Assembly (NCBI GenBank): GCA_905221615.1
Contig: CAJNDT010001002.1
Location: forward strand, 396,001 to 460,000
Origin: Symbiodinium sp. CCMP2592
Lineage: Eukaryota; Sar; Dinophyceae; Suessiales; Symbiodiniaceae
Length of the DNA stretch: 64,000 nucleotides
Direction: 5' to 3'
The notes beneath the pieces are model-generated. The model was not told where the DNA came from and did not search any database. It saw only the letters and a program-made list of their open reading frames with translations. Below are positions 37,585 to 48,597 of this stretch, in pieces. The translations under genes were made by a program, and so were the position numbers. Every line of letters begins with the position of its first letter. Positions within the stretch are counted from its first letter, which is position 1.

Positions 37585-39470
37585 TCTGTGTGTATGTATG
37601 TATGGCATCGCACATCAGATGCTCAGACGTGTCTGTGGCCTCGAGCCGATGACTTCTGAGTCTATGCTCCGCCTGATATCAAACTAAGAGGGCTTAGAGC
37701 TTGGGAGTTTCAGGTTTAGGGTCTGAGCGGGGCTTTGTTTTTGGGTAAAACCCTGGAGCAGAAAAGGTCCGGTTAACAATGCGAAAATACCTGCAAAGGC
37801 CGGGGTCCTTGAGTCATGGAGAGTTGACCTTTGACCTTTTTATGGGGCCCAAAGCCCAGGCCCTGCAGAGCTTGTCGTCTCACCAGAGCCCGGCGGTGAG
37901 GACGGCTGCCCTGGACGGCAGCTCAACTGAGGGGCTCAGATTTCATGAGGGGAGCTGGAGAGGGGTTTTCAGGGTGTAGGGTTCAGGATCTGCAGGTTCC
38001 AAGTAAGGATGTCACAGATTGACAGCTCTTTCTTGATTCCGGGGGCGGTGCTGAGCTGCCTTTCTGCGTTGGTGGAGTGATTTGTCGGGCGGATTCCGTT
38101 ATCGAAGGCGGTCTTAACCTGAGGCGGGGTTACATGTAGCAGAATCTTTGGTTGCATAGGCAACTTGTGTGGGTCTCCTTCGCAATTCAAACCCCATTGC
38201 GTTGCTGAAGCCGTCGTGAAGCTACTCAAAGCAGGAGTTAGAGTTAGAGTTACCGGGAAGTTGCTCTTGCTGAAGCCTGGAGCCCGTACAGTTGCGTTGC
38301 TCTCATGCATGTGCTCTCGCAATCTGGGCGGCGCACTCGGGACCAGAACCTTGAGGCCGACCTGCTTGCAGATGCACTTCTGGTTCGAATCCTAGTACCG
38401 TAGCACAACTTCGAACAGCATTAGTAGTAGTCGCGAAGACCTGGAGTATTAATACCTCGGGTTCAGCCGATTCAGGTTCCCAAAGGCAGGCGCCTGCACA
38501 ATGCAGACCCCCATGTTCCAAATACTCTGTCGTTTAAGGACTGCAAAGCAGTATAACGGCAGGATCCGGAGACTGTCATCCATGGCAAAGGAGGCGCACG
38601 CACCTCCATAAACAGATCGATCTCAGACTTAGAAGTGACCGCATGAACCCTGAACCCCTCAACCGAAAGCCGTAACCCCAATGCCCCTGAGCCTGCCTTT
38701 GGTTAGTAGGGAATGGAAGAATGGTAGTAATCCCAAGGTAAGCTGAGCCCCACGAGGCTTCGCAGCCCTAGCGCCCCGGGACGGCGCCTTGCGCAGCGGC
38801 GCACTGCAAGCTGCCGGCGCAGTGACTCGGCGGAATGGCAAACACAGAGCCATGCTGAAGTAGTCGGGTTAAGGGTTGGTCAACATACCAAGCCCTGCCC
38901 TCTGTGTTGTTACGGGAGACCTTGAATTTTCGGGTGAAGGTGGATGAGTTGGTCGCTGGGAACGGGAAGATTTGAACAACAGCAGTGATGCAACGCTGGA
39001 AGGCTCTTTGCGATAGCGATGGTCGAGTCTGCGCACAGGCGGCAGGCATGGTGCCCTTGCTGATGACCCGCAGCTTGGCACAGGGGTAACCACGGCGGGC
39101 ACGAGGAGTGTCCGAAACCCTGAAGCCTGTAAAACCTACCCCCCCAACCTTGAATGATTGAATCCTCAACCCCAGGCCTGTTTTTTCAACCCCAAACCCG
39201 CAATCCTTCTCTTTGAGTCTTTTTGAATTAGGCCGGGGCCATCCCGAGACAGTCACGGCAGCTCTGAGGAGCTTGGCGGTGCCCCGGAGCCTTGCTTAGT
39301 TTCAGGGTTGTCTTTTTTGATGGCGGGTACTTGCGGAATTTGCAGCACACAGGCGGCTGTGTCTACCCACGCCTCCAATGCTTAAGCCATCTTGCAGTGT
39401 CTCATTGGCCCTACATCCAAGTTGAGCTGTTGGCAAAGCAACGATAACACTGAGAGGGTTCCCAGATTAG
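36200..39470. other. Intergenic with TA/TG microsatellites
   Basis: A (TA)n followed by (TG)n tract lies at about 37478-37600. TGTA/CATA-rich sequence is at 36870-37180. A dispersed motif copy is at 36520. Frames of up to 210 residues on the minus strand (36541-37176) run through the CATA-rich sequence and are probably chance. Confidence 0.5.
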
Positions 39471-39479
39471 TATACCATG

Positions 39480-40890
39480 CATATGCGTGTATACATGGAT
39501 GGCGGGATGGATGGAGGGATGGATGTATGGATGGCCGGATGTACCTGTTTATTTATCTATGTATCTGTGTACGTGAGTGTCTTTCTGCCTGGCTGACTGG
39601 CTGGCCCGTCTGGCTGCCTCTCTGTATGTATACAATATACATGCATGCATGTGTTTTGCATTAATGTAATCAGTGCATTTGTCGCAGTGTAATGTAAGAT
39701 TAGCTTATATAATGTACGTAGGTATGCATGCATGCGCGTATGTAATGTAAGGTAATGTATTGTAATGTAAGTAAGGAAGTGCACATTTGTTTGTATGCAT
39801 GTGTCTGTGTGTGCATGGATGCATGTATATATGTATATATATATATATGGGAAAGCGGGAGCCAAAATATGGGAAAGCTGTTTTTGAAAGACATACAAGC
39901 ATTTGTAAAGATAACGCCACACAGCATCAACTGCATATGCAAATCTTACACGAATACCTTTTCCAAACACACAGAGCAAAGTTTTCCGTCTAATAATTGC
40001 GAGAGTCGACAGAATTAGGGCAGACCGGAAGCTTAAACCCGGAAGCTGAAGAAGCAGTGACCTCCTTGGCCAATCCCCCTCAACTCACCCGGCCTCGGCG
40101 ATCTGATTTGGGGATAGTTAGATGGTGCTGGAGGGCTAGGTTAGTCAAGTGTTTCTGCTTGTAACTTTGTCTCCGCACGTTGTGCAGAAGCTGGTCTCAG
40201 CTGATATCCACACCCAAGAGCCATCTTGCTGGCCCGCCTGCGGGACAGGGAACACCAATCCTTGACTAAAAGCCTGGTTGCAAAAGCGCCAGCGCAGTTT
40301 CGCCTTGGCCGCCCCCCTGTTATGTCCACAGGCGCCCAAGGCGCACAACCGCCGAGTCGGTGCAGAGGTGGGCGGTCAGCTTAGGTTTAGGGCTTCCTGT
40401 GGACATTCAGGGTTTCGGGACCAGAAGGTGCGCTTTTTGGATCGGATTGACGGGAGTCACGCCGCCTCACCGGACCTTGGAACTTAGGGGAGTTGGCATC
40501 GAGTCACCACCGAAACTCGGCTCCTTGACGAGATATGGCCCGCCTCAGAATTCAGGTGCAAATACCTCCGGTAAACATGGCAGGCTTACTATGGCCCGAC
40601 AGCGGCTGTACCTTACACACTAGATCCGGTAGCTTCAAGCTTGAATCCTCAGTGTCAGAGATCGAAGAATTGAAATCGACGGGAGTTGTTGTCGTCGTCG
40701 TTGCCGTCATAGTCACGCATCACCACTGCAAAATAGCGACGTCTACAACGACAAACAATGCAGTTGCAGCAGCAAAAGCCACAGCAACCACCCGAAGATA
40801 AAGAATAATGAGAGTACCGAGAGGAGGCACGAAAGACCAGTAATAACACTGACTATAAAAAGCAAGAACACGACCAAGCACATCGCCATC
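39480..40890. other. Intergenic with GGAT and TGTA microsatellite patches
   Basis: GGAT/GGGAT units occur at about 39495-39540, TAATG/TGTAA-rich DNA at 39660-39780 and (TA)n at 39830-39848. No gene is supported. Confidence 0.5.
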
Positions 40891-40918
40891 ATCATCATCA
40901 TCATCATCATCATGATCA
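40886..40918. repeat. (CAT)n trinucleotide microsatellite
   Basis: About 10 CAT units on the plus strand, encoding His or Asp runs depending on strand. Confidence 0.9.
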
Positions 40919-41099
40919 TGAACAACAATAGAGGCAGCAGTTCCACCAGTGGCGCTACCAGCATCTGCAACCAAGTCAAAAAGCGCGAGCGTGAGCAGAG
41001 CAGAGAAGTTAAACGTAGTACAGTAATACACCCTCAAACCTCTACTCCCTTCTTTTGCTTTCGTATACTTATCCTACGGACCCGAAGCCTCGGAAGAGC

Positions 41100-41570
41100 C
41101 ATAGGGATTTCGCACCTCCTCGCTCCTTCTTAATTAAACTTACATATGTGTCGTATTGTCAGTATTCTTGCAATCTTATAGCTGTTGTGTTCTTGTTCTT
41201 AGTAGACCCAGCTATTCGTCCGAGCCTGTGTTTTCAAGTTCTCATATCGACAGCCACAGAAGGTCTTGGCACAAGTCGCCGCCCAGGACGGCACGATCTG
41301 GCCAAGCGGTTTAGGGCGTATGGTCCTTGTGTTGAGAGTTTCAGGATGCACAGGTTCTGTGAGGGCTCAAACATCACCAATTCCTACGCCCTGAGCTTTT
41401 GGACATGCTCTGAGCCCAGGGCTTCAGGCCGCTCCCAGGCAAAGGCACACGTCCATGGAGCTTTGCGCTGCTTTGATTTGCAAACCTTCTCTGTCCCTAG
41501 ACGGCTTGTCCCTGGCAAAGACGTCGAGAAGTCCCCACATAAATCAGGGATCCCTGTGCATCCTCTCTGA
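41100..41570 (+). CDS. Weak candidate ORF, unrecognised
   Basis: A plus-strand frame without a convincing ATG is open for about 170 codons, ending at TGA 41568-41570. It has a hydrophobic segment near its start (LIAVVFLFLV) and a mixed-composition C-terminal part. No domain is recognised and no splice structure is proven. It may be chance or an exon. Confidence 0.2.
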   Translation, partial: HRDFAPPRSFLIKLTYVSYCQYSCNLIAVVFLFLVDPAIRPSLCFQVLISTATEGLGTSRRPGRHDLAKRFRAYGPCVESFRMHRFCEGSNITNSYALSFWTCSEPRASGRSQAKAHVHGALRCFDLQTFSVPRRLVPGKDVEKSPHKSGIPVHPL

Positions 41571-42190
41571 TGCCTGCTTGAGAGGATGACCACTGCGTGA
41601 CGAGATCCCTAGGCGGGTAGCCTTCCAGACCGATTTCCGTAGCAAGGGCTTAGCGTTGACATGAGGATTGCAGGCGCAAAAAGGCTTCAGGGCCACGTCC
41701 TAGCTGATTACACCAACGGCCGTGAAGGAAGCTAGACTTCTCAATGTATTGTAGTCTGGGCGCCGCTTTCCATCGATTTGGCACGGCTTGGCTTTGCTTT
41801 AGCAATTCAAGATTCAAGGCTTAGCATCAGCCCGCACCATGAACAACAGCAGCAGCGACAGCAGCATCGCCAACTGTGTTTCACGTTAGCACTATGTCGA
41901 TTGTCAATCGTGTCTTTTGTTCGGGCTGTTCGTAGCGTCACTATCATAGTCTTTATTGCACTTGTACCTGCTCTTGTTCTAGGCAATTCTCTTCTGCATC
42001 TGCATTCGTGGCATTTCGCAGCAAGGATGGTTCATTGTGTTGGTGGCCTTGTTGTCTCTCTGACGTGGAAGTCTCCAAAAATTAGGGGCGCGAAAAGTAA
42101 ATGCTGAGCCAACCGTGAACCCCCTCTCGGCACCCCTTCTCAAAACAAGCCCTGCACGTTCAGTGGGTGGTGGGGTAGTTTTGTATAGGT

Positions 42191-42942
42191 ATGTACAGGG
42201 TTTGGCATGTTTTGGAACGGAGAAGAAGCTTTCTTAGGAGGTTTGGTATCGAATTTACAGTTACAGTGTGCTGCTCTTGTGACGGTGATGATCCTTATGA
42301 GGCAGAAGGAGATGATGATGGCGATGACGACGATGGTGATAATGATGCGAAGGGTGACAGCAGTCATGATGATGCTGATGAAGACCATGATGATGAGGAT
42401 TGCTTGGACAATGACGGGATGGGCCTGTTCATGCGGATGGAGACGACACACGTTCCTAGGCCCGCTTCCCCGCCACCCACCCCGGAACGGAAACAGCAAG
42501 CTGCTCAATGTGCAAGACAGAAAGCATGAATCAGCCACGCAACTCTAATCTAAGTCGTGTTGCCTCGCCTGATCTGGTCGAGCTGCGACTGCCAAAAAAA
42601 AGGCGCCACACGAAGCAGACGACCAAGGCTCCCACAAGTTTTCGCATAGAAGGAGAGAGACCGGAAAGAAGACGCACTCTTCGGGGCAGCCCGGGGCATT
42701 TGGTCCAGGCCAAACGAACTCAGCAGGAAACTCGCAGCCCGAAGCAGGCCTCCGGCTGGAAGACCAGGATGCCGGCGTCCGGAGTGCAGCAGGCAGGTCC
42801 ATTTAGGTTCAGGACCATCCCCATCATTGTTACTGGTATCTTCCTGGCTTTTTCCTTATCACTTTCGTTTCAGACGCAACGCCAATCACTCTCTTTGCTT
42901 GTCTTATACTTGTTATCGCAAGGTCCGCAACGACGACCATAA
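42191..42942 (+). CDS. Two overlapping weak ORFs: acidic repeat-coded, then basic with one membrane segment
   Basis: The frame 42191-42529 contains an Asp/Glu-rich run made by a GAT/GAC-rich tract (about 42283-42415) and ends PPTPERKQQAAQ. A second frame, 42508-42942, starts with an ATG and encodes a strongly basic region (residues about 25-85) followed by a hydrophobic stretch (IPIIVTGIFLAFSLSLSF) that could be a membrane segment. No family is recognised. The acidic run is probably a microsatellite translation, and both ORFs may be chance. Confidence 0.2.
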
Positions 42943-43033
42943 ACCCGATGCTGTGAGTCCAGAAACCCTCTGTGTAACAGCCGGAGCCACGTGGAACACC
43001 AGACCCGCAACTCAACCCTCATAAATGATTTAA

Positions 43034-43098
43034 AACCCTAAACCCTAAACCCTAAACCCTAAACCCTAAACCGTACAGTAAACCCTAAACCCTAAACT
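43034..43098. repeat. Interstitial telomeric tract (CCCTAAA)n
   Basis: Five or more perfect CCCTAAA units at about 43034-43071, a 9-bp interruption, then two more units to about 43097. CCCTAAA is the complement of TTTAGGG, the telomere repeat of plants, dinoflagellates and some other alveolates. Many degenerate heptamers flank it. It could be a relic of chromosome fusion, a break healed by telomerase, or local slippage of the dispersed heptamer. Confidence 0.9.
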
Positions 43099-43099
43099 T

Positions 43100-44480
43100 G
43101 TATTTAAACCCTGAAGCTCCCGAAACTGCCCCGAAGTAACCTTCCAAACCCTCGCACATGTGGAGTATTAGGATCTTGAGGCTCAAGGTCTTTAGGTCTT
43201 ACGTGTACAGGCTTTCGGGTTTGAGGCTTCGGGGGGTGGTTCAGGGTGTGGCTTTGGTTCAGGGTGTGGCTTAGGGTTAATGTAGACCTCAGGCTACCTT
43301 AGGCAAGGGCCAAACGGTCTGGGCTGTGGTAAAGTTTCCGGCATGAGCAAGTGCAGGGCTTCGGCGTGTGAGAAACAGGCATTTGAAAGTGTGACTGCAA
43401 CAGGCTGGAGTTCACTTTTTGGCTGAGTGTTGGGGTTATGTAATCTTCGATAGATTGAAGCTGTAAACGCATGTTCTCAGCCTTGTCGGATGACATTCCC
43501 ATAGTTCAAGATTGAGCAGGTCGTGATATGCAGTACCGCGCAAGCTCCGGAACATTGGTTCCATCATGTTCGCGGCAGTTGCGGGCTAGTTGCGGGCATG
43601 TCAGAGCGGAGGTTGATTTTCGCAAACATGTTGCCTCTTGACTTGTACATCGTACGTACCTATAGGGCTTTGCCAACAGCACTGCACCCTAAAACCCTGA
43701 ACCCCAAATCGGAGGCACATGCTTAACTTCAAGCCCCGAGCCCTAAACGCTAAAACACGTAGACAGAGTCGGGCTCGCAACCCCAAACTCTGAAGTGCGC
43801 AGTCCAACCCTCAGGAAAAGGCCTGGCTGACTTGCTCGTCCTTTCGGACCGGAAGGATACCACGGGTTCCCGCACTGCACACCGAAAGCCCAATACTCCC
43901 TTACTGAATATCCCTTGTGTTGTACATAATGGATCTCGATTGTATTGTAAGGTGCATTGCTCGCATGGGGGCATGGGGTGAGTTCGAATCCTTCTCCGTC
44001 TGCCTCTCAAGACCTTCATACGATCCCTCTTATCATCCTTATCCTCAAACAGTGGGGAGATGAGGGGCTGCACAGATTTCAGGGTTTGCGCAGGGATTGT
44101 ACAAGTTCGTAGGGTCGTAGGTCAGACCTGGACGAATTAAAAGGGGTGGGGTTAGGTTGAGGAATCACGAGGTTGATGTGAGGGATGTTGTTTCAGGCTG
44201 TTGAGTTCGGCACAGGTTTCTTGAGTGGAGGGTTATGCGGAATTCTTCGTTTGGGCTTTGGAGTGAAGGATCTGCCATTGGAAGTTCGTGGCTCGGATGC
44301 TCGCACTTCAGCCCGCGAAATGTCACCCTGCACCCAGAGGAGCGTTTGAGCGCGTGAGACGCCTACATTTTGGGGGGCTTAGAGTTTCACTGATGTTGCT
44401 GTCGGTCATGGCAGTGAAGTTGGCAATGGTGAAGGTTCATGTAGAAGGGGAAGATGGCAGTGATGCGTTTGACGATGATT
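43100..44480. other. Intergenic, no gene recognised
   Basis: GGGTTT/GGTTCAGGGTGT-type sequence at 43200-43290 is heptamer-like on the opposite strand to the tract just upstream. No gene-like frame stands out. Confidence 0.5.
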
Positions 44481-44558
44481 GCTGCTGCTGCTGCTGCTGC
44501 GGATGATGGTATGATGATGATGATGATGACCGTGGTGATGGGGACGAACCAGCCTACC

Positions 44559-44876
44559 TTATGATGACAATCCGATTACAAAGGCAAGGGTGAGAATGTG
44601 ATAAGAGAAGCTAGGCAGAATAACATACGTGTTGACGATCCCACCAACCGATAAAGCAGTGTCGGCAAATCTGTACAAACGGGCTTGCAAGATTATGTTT
44701 TCGCACCAAAGTGCCAGGACTTCTCCAGTCCTCCACTTGGCCTGTGCCTTGATTTGATTGCGCCAAGCTATTGGCCTGCCAAAGATCGCTCCTTTCTGCC
44801 ACAATATATAGTAGTATAGTCTGATAGCAAGTTCCGTGTCGGGGAAAATTCCCCCTACCATCATTGTCCTCATTGC
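44559..44876 (-). CDS. Candidate ORF or exon with hydrophobic C-terminus
   Basis: From the ATG at 44876 (minus), about 105 residues of balanced composition run to TAA at 44559. Short markers are GGIFPDTELAIRLYYYILW, AWRNQIKAQAKWRTGEVLAL and a hydrophobic end (HILTLAFVIGL) that could be a membrane helix. A second minus frame over the same DNA is also open, so the choice of frame is uncertain. It lies directly downstream of another protein-like minus frame (44885-45211), and the two may be exons of one gene. No family is recognised. Confidence 0.35.
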   Translation of the reverse strand, partial: AMRTMMVGGIFPDTELAIRLYYYILWQKGAIFGRPIAWRNQIKAQAKWRTGEVLALWCENIILQARLYRFADTALSVGGIVNTYVILPSFSYHILTLAFVIGLSS

Positions 44877-44884
44877 TGCGGGCT

Positions 44885-45211
44885 TCAAGGCAAGAAGCGG
44901 TTCTGCGGATGGGGCACGCGTCGCTGGACGTCCGTCGCACAGCCGTGGAGGTCAGGGTGCCGCAAGGTTTTCAACATTGAAACCCGGTAAAAAGAGACTC
45001 CATAATCTAACAGCGATTGAAAGAGCTCTTCACCCCGTTGCTCCGACATCGGACAGCTTTGGTTCAGGTCCATAGTTCGCTCAAGTGCGCATCGCGCCCA
45101 AGATATCTTAAGACGCACGAGGCTCTGCGGAAACAAAGCAATCGGGGGCTTCAGTGTAGTTCGAACACCGAAACTGGCAACCCCCTGCTGGGGGTGGCGT
45201 TGAACTTTCAC
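44885..45211 (-). CDS. Candidate upstream ORF or exon, unrecognised
   Basis: This minus-strand frame of about 108 residues has a protein-like central part (SEQRGEELFQSLLDYGVSFY) and ends at TGA 44885, 9 bp before the ATG of the next frame on the same strand. Proximity and like composition suggest one transcription unit, spliced or frameshifted, but no acceptor/donor pair is proven and no domain is known. Confidence 0.3.
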   Translation of the reverse strand: MKVQRHPQQGVASFGVRTTLKPPIALFPQSLVRLKISWARCALERTMDLNQSCPMSEQRGEELFQSLLDYGVSFYRVSMLKTLRHPDLHGCATDVQRRVPHPQNRFLP

Positions 45212-45569
45212 CGGCGGTCACGGGTAGGGCGATACGTATGCTACTCAGAACACTGAGAATCCCAGTTGGTGCGTGTAGCCGGGCCGTAACCACCCGGCCG
45301 CTGGAGCCAGGCTTTGCGTCAGCTCTCCAAAAGCGAAGCAGCACGACCATGGGTTGCTTGGCCGCAGGTTTCCAGCAGTACCCGTGTGTTGTGTGTCCTG
45401 TGAATTTGACGTAGTATGCATCGGCATGTTAGCTGCATCCGTAGCTTAAGCATGCATTTTGCAGTAGTTGTGGTGGGTTTAGTTGGGACGGCAGTCAGCA
45501 GCGTCATCCTTCTTAGTGCTGGTTGTAGTGCTGTCGCAGCAGCTTTGAAACCCTTTTTGATATTGTAAT

Positions 45570-46330
45570 CATTACTACCACTACTACTACTACTACTACT
45601 CCTCCTCCTCCTGCTCCTGCTCCTGCTGCTGCTGCTGGCACTGTACTAGAACTAGTACTAGTACTAGTACTACGGTTGATGGAGGAAATCTTGCACCATC
45701 TGCCTAGTTGGGTGACACGACCCCTGAGCATAACCGCGCACCCCCTTTTCAACATTGAAGATGATGGATACCGAGGTGGTGCAAAAATTTTTGTCATTGG
45801 AACCCACGGCACTTCCGAGGATCACCGGTCAACGTTAAAAAGGGGGCGTGGGGTGTCTGCTTGGCTTAGCCACTTAAACTGGTGCAAGATTTCCTCCATC
45901 AAAAGTAGTACCAGTGCTAGTGCTAGTGCCAGTACTTCTAGTACTACTTACTAGACTACTAGGACTACTAGTAATACTAGTACTACTAGTACTACTAGTA
46001 CTACTTACTAGACTATTAGGACTACTAGTACTACTAGTACTACTAGTACTACTAATACTACTAGTACTACTAATACTACTAGTACTACTAGCACTACAAG
46101 TACTACAAATACTACCAGTACTACTTACTACCACTACTACTACTACTACTACGACGACTACTACTACTACTACTACTACTCCTGCTGCTGCTACTACTAC
46201 TACTACCACCACTACCACTACCACTACAACTGCCACTGCCACTGCCACCGCCACCGCCACTGCCACTGCCACTACCGCCACTGCTACTACTACTGGCCAC
46301 CACTATCCCTACCACTGCAACTGCAACTGA
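45570..46330. repeat. (CTA)n / (CTAGTA)n array interrupted by an inverted-repeat element
   Basis: CTA, CTC, CTG and palindromic CTAGTA units flank a unique 227-bp insert at 45676-45902. To the right, CTAGTACTACTAGTA-type higher-order units run to about 46120, then CTA, CCA and TGCCAC units to about 46330. Long frames here are homopolymeric artefacts. Confidence 0.95.
45676..45902. mobile_element. 227-bp MITE-like element with perfect 23-bp terminal inverted repeats
   Basis: 45676-45698 (beginning TTGATGGAGG) and 45880-45902 (ending CCTCCATCAA) are exact reverse complements over 23 bp. A second, subterminal pair also matches imperfectly (CCCCCTTTTCAAC at about 45748 against GTTAAAAAGGGGG at about 45834). 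The interior has no ORF, so it would be non-autonomous. It sits inside a CTAGTA microsatellite. No certain target-site duplication could be read because the flanks are repetitive. Confidence 0.7.
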
Positions 46331-46619
46331 CCACTACGACTACCACTACAACAGCTACAACAACTACAACTGCAACTGGTTCTGCTACGTCTACTCTACG
46401 ATTATCACTACGTACTACCAGCACTAACGCTACCGCTACAGCCCGACGGCTTCTTTCAACGTTTCCGGACATTTCTGCTTCTACGATTATTGTGATGCTG
46501 CTGTACTTGTAAGTCGGCATCACGGCATCATCGTCGCGCAGAGCGAGTAGGCCTCCTCGTCGTTGCCATCGTCGTTGTGGCCGTGTGGCCAGCACCACGG
46601 CCACATGGGGACGTGCAGC

Positions 46620-46837
46620 ATCAGTAGCAGAGGAGCACTAGCAGTAGTGCTGTAGCAGTAGGAGTAGCAGTAGCAGTAGGAGCCGCAGCAGCAGCAGCAG
46701 CCGCAGCAGCAGCAGCAGCAGGAGCAGTAGCGGCAGCCGTAGCCGTAGCCGTAGCGGTAGCCGGTAGCGGTAGCAGTAGAAGTAGCAGTAAAAGTACTGC
46801 AGTAGTAGTCGTGCTAATAGTAAGTAGTAGTAGCAGT

Positions 46838-46868
<31 letters not shown>

Positions 46869-47125
46869 GTAGCCGTAGCCGTAGTAGCAGTAGCAGTAGC
46901 AGTAGCAGTAGGAGTAGTAGTAGTAGTAGTAGCAGCAGCAGTAGCAGTAGCAGTAGCAGGAGCAGGAGCAGCGGTAGCGGTCGCGGTAGCGGTAGCAGTA
47001 GCCGCAGAAGTAGTAGCAGCAGTAGTAGTAGCAGCAGTAGCAGTAGCAGCAGCGCTAGCAGTAGCAGCCATAGAAGTAGCAGGAGCAGTAGTCGTCGTAG
47101 TAGCAGCAGTAGTAGTAAAAAGCGC
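46620..47125. repeat. (AGT/AGC)n trinucleotide array, orientation opposite to the preceding CTA array
   Basis: AGC, AGT and GTAGCC units occupy about 500 bp on the plus strand. They encode poly-Ser on plus and Thr/Ala on minus, so the frames are artefacts. They are the reverse-complement class of the CTA/CTG array ending at about 46330, so the two together form a degenerate inverted arrangement. Confidence 0.95.
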
Positions 47126-47485
47126 CATAGCGTATAGGATAATTTCTATATGTAAATATAGTTGAAGTACCTAGGGTCAGTGACTGGTTTGGCGGCAACA
47201 GCTACGGTGGCGGCGGTGCTGGTGGTAGTAGTGGGATCGTGTCTAGGTCTAGGCAGTGGTATGTAGTGGTAGTACGGAAACTTAAGTAACCATTCCGAAG
47301 TGCGGGGACAGGTAGTGGCGGCTCTTTGCGAATCCTGCGCTCACGAAAGCCTTTCCGTGCGCAGGAGGGGCGCCCAGACACAGGGTAAGCTTAGGCCGTA
47401 GGCAAGATGAAAGTTTGAGGGTTGAAGTTTGTTGCGGGTTGAACGGAAAGGGGCTCACTGTCTCTGCCTCCTCCCCATGCTAGTT

Positions 47486-47857
47486 CGCCGTGCTCTCCAT
47501 CACCGTTTTCTCCGGGGTTTGTTGGGCCGCCAAGCTGGAGGCATTCTCCTGATTGTCCTCTCTTCCGAGATGCTGCTTGATTCCCGATGCCTGCAGCACT
47601 TGAGTAAACCACGATACCTACACATCTCACACCCAGGCAAGCAGTTAATCGGAGCCTGAACCTCCCAACGAATGCCTCGCGTAGTGACTTCTTGTGTAAG
47701 CGTCACAAGATAAACCTCTGGTGCGGGAGCGAGCAGGTGAATCCGAGAGAGCATCTCCGGATCAGCGACGTTAAACAGGTGGCCAAGAAAGTTTTGAGAG
47801 GCAGACGAACTTTCGCGAGGTCTTTGGTTTTCCAGCACAACCCATGTCTTCAAGAAC
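47486..47857 (-). CDS. Candidate spliced exon(s), unrecognised
   Basis: On the minus strand a CAG acceptor (near 47858) is followed by a protein-like frame from 47853 down to about 47662. Its short markers are NFLGHLFNVADPEMLSRIHL and VYLVTLTQEVTTRGIRWEV. A GTGTGAG donor-like sequence lies near 47657. Below it, after a TGCAG acceptor-like site, another frame encodes a Gln/Glu-rich stretch ending in TAG near 47485. The intron phase could not be resolved by hand. No family is recognised. It may be a host gene fragment. Confidence 0.35.
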
Positions 47858-48597
47858 TGGAGACATGTTGAAGGAGAAGAATCCAGACGAGCAAACCCTG
47901 AGCAAGCCTCCTTGTTCGCTCACACTGGGCTGCGGCAGAGCAAATCTGCGGATTGCACGTTTGGGGCATTCTTGACCCGAGTATTGTGTGCCAAGGGTTC
48001 GAGACATGGATCGGCTCGTCACTAGTCCCTTCCAGCAAGCAGGTTTGTCGGGGTGTGCTGCACCTGACTTCGAAACGGAGCTTGATCTGCCGGGCCCGTG
48101 AGGACGGCTTTACAGGCCCTCCCCTGCGTCGCACGGCTCTCCGATGAGCAGGTCATAGCGAATCTCCAGGCTCGCGGACAAGGGCCGAGGGTGTAGTACA
48201 GCTTTTTGAAGATGGTTTTGGGCGTACAAGGTGGCGTCCGTCTTGGGACTGCTACTGTGTGTCTCCGACGGGCGGAAAGAACCAAGTCACGGGTAGACAT
48301 GTGAGATTTGGTATTTAGGTAAGGTGGTTGAGACGAGGCCTTAGCCATGCGTGTTCTTCGTCAATTGTCCCAAGCATGAGCAGTACCATCACCATCAGAA
48401 TCATAATCACCGTGACCGCTCGCAGCATGACCTACTGCCACCACCAGTTCCTTAGCAGACGGATCGAGATGTTGGGGACTTTGCAGAGTTCTTGCGTTCC
48501 AAAGCTTGTCGACTTGTAGGTCCACAGCCATGATTTGTGGACGGAGTTTGATTTCGGGGCTTTTGCGATTTACGAGTTTGTCTTCATTGTTTGGAGT

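Noticed and set aside
38375..38400. tRNA-like T-arm (GGTTCGAATC), also at about 43980-43992
   Set aside because: No acceptor stem, D-arm or anticodon arm could be folded around either one.
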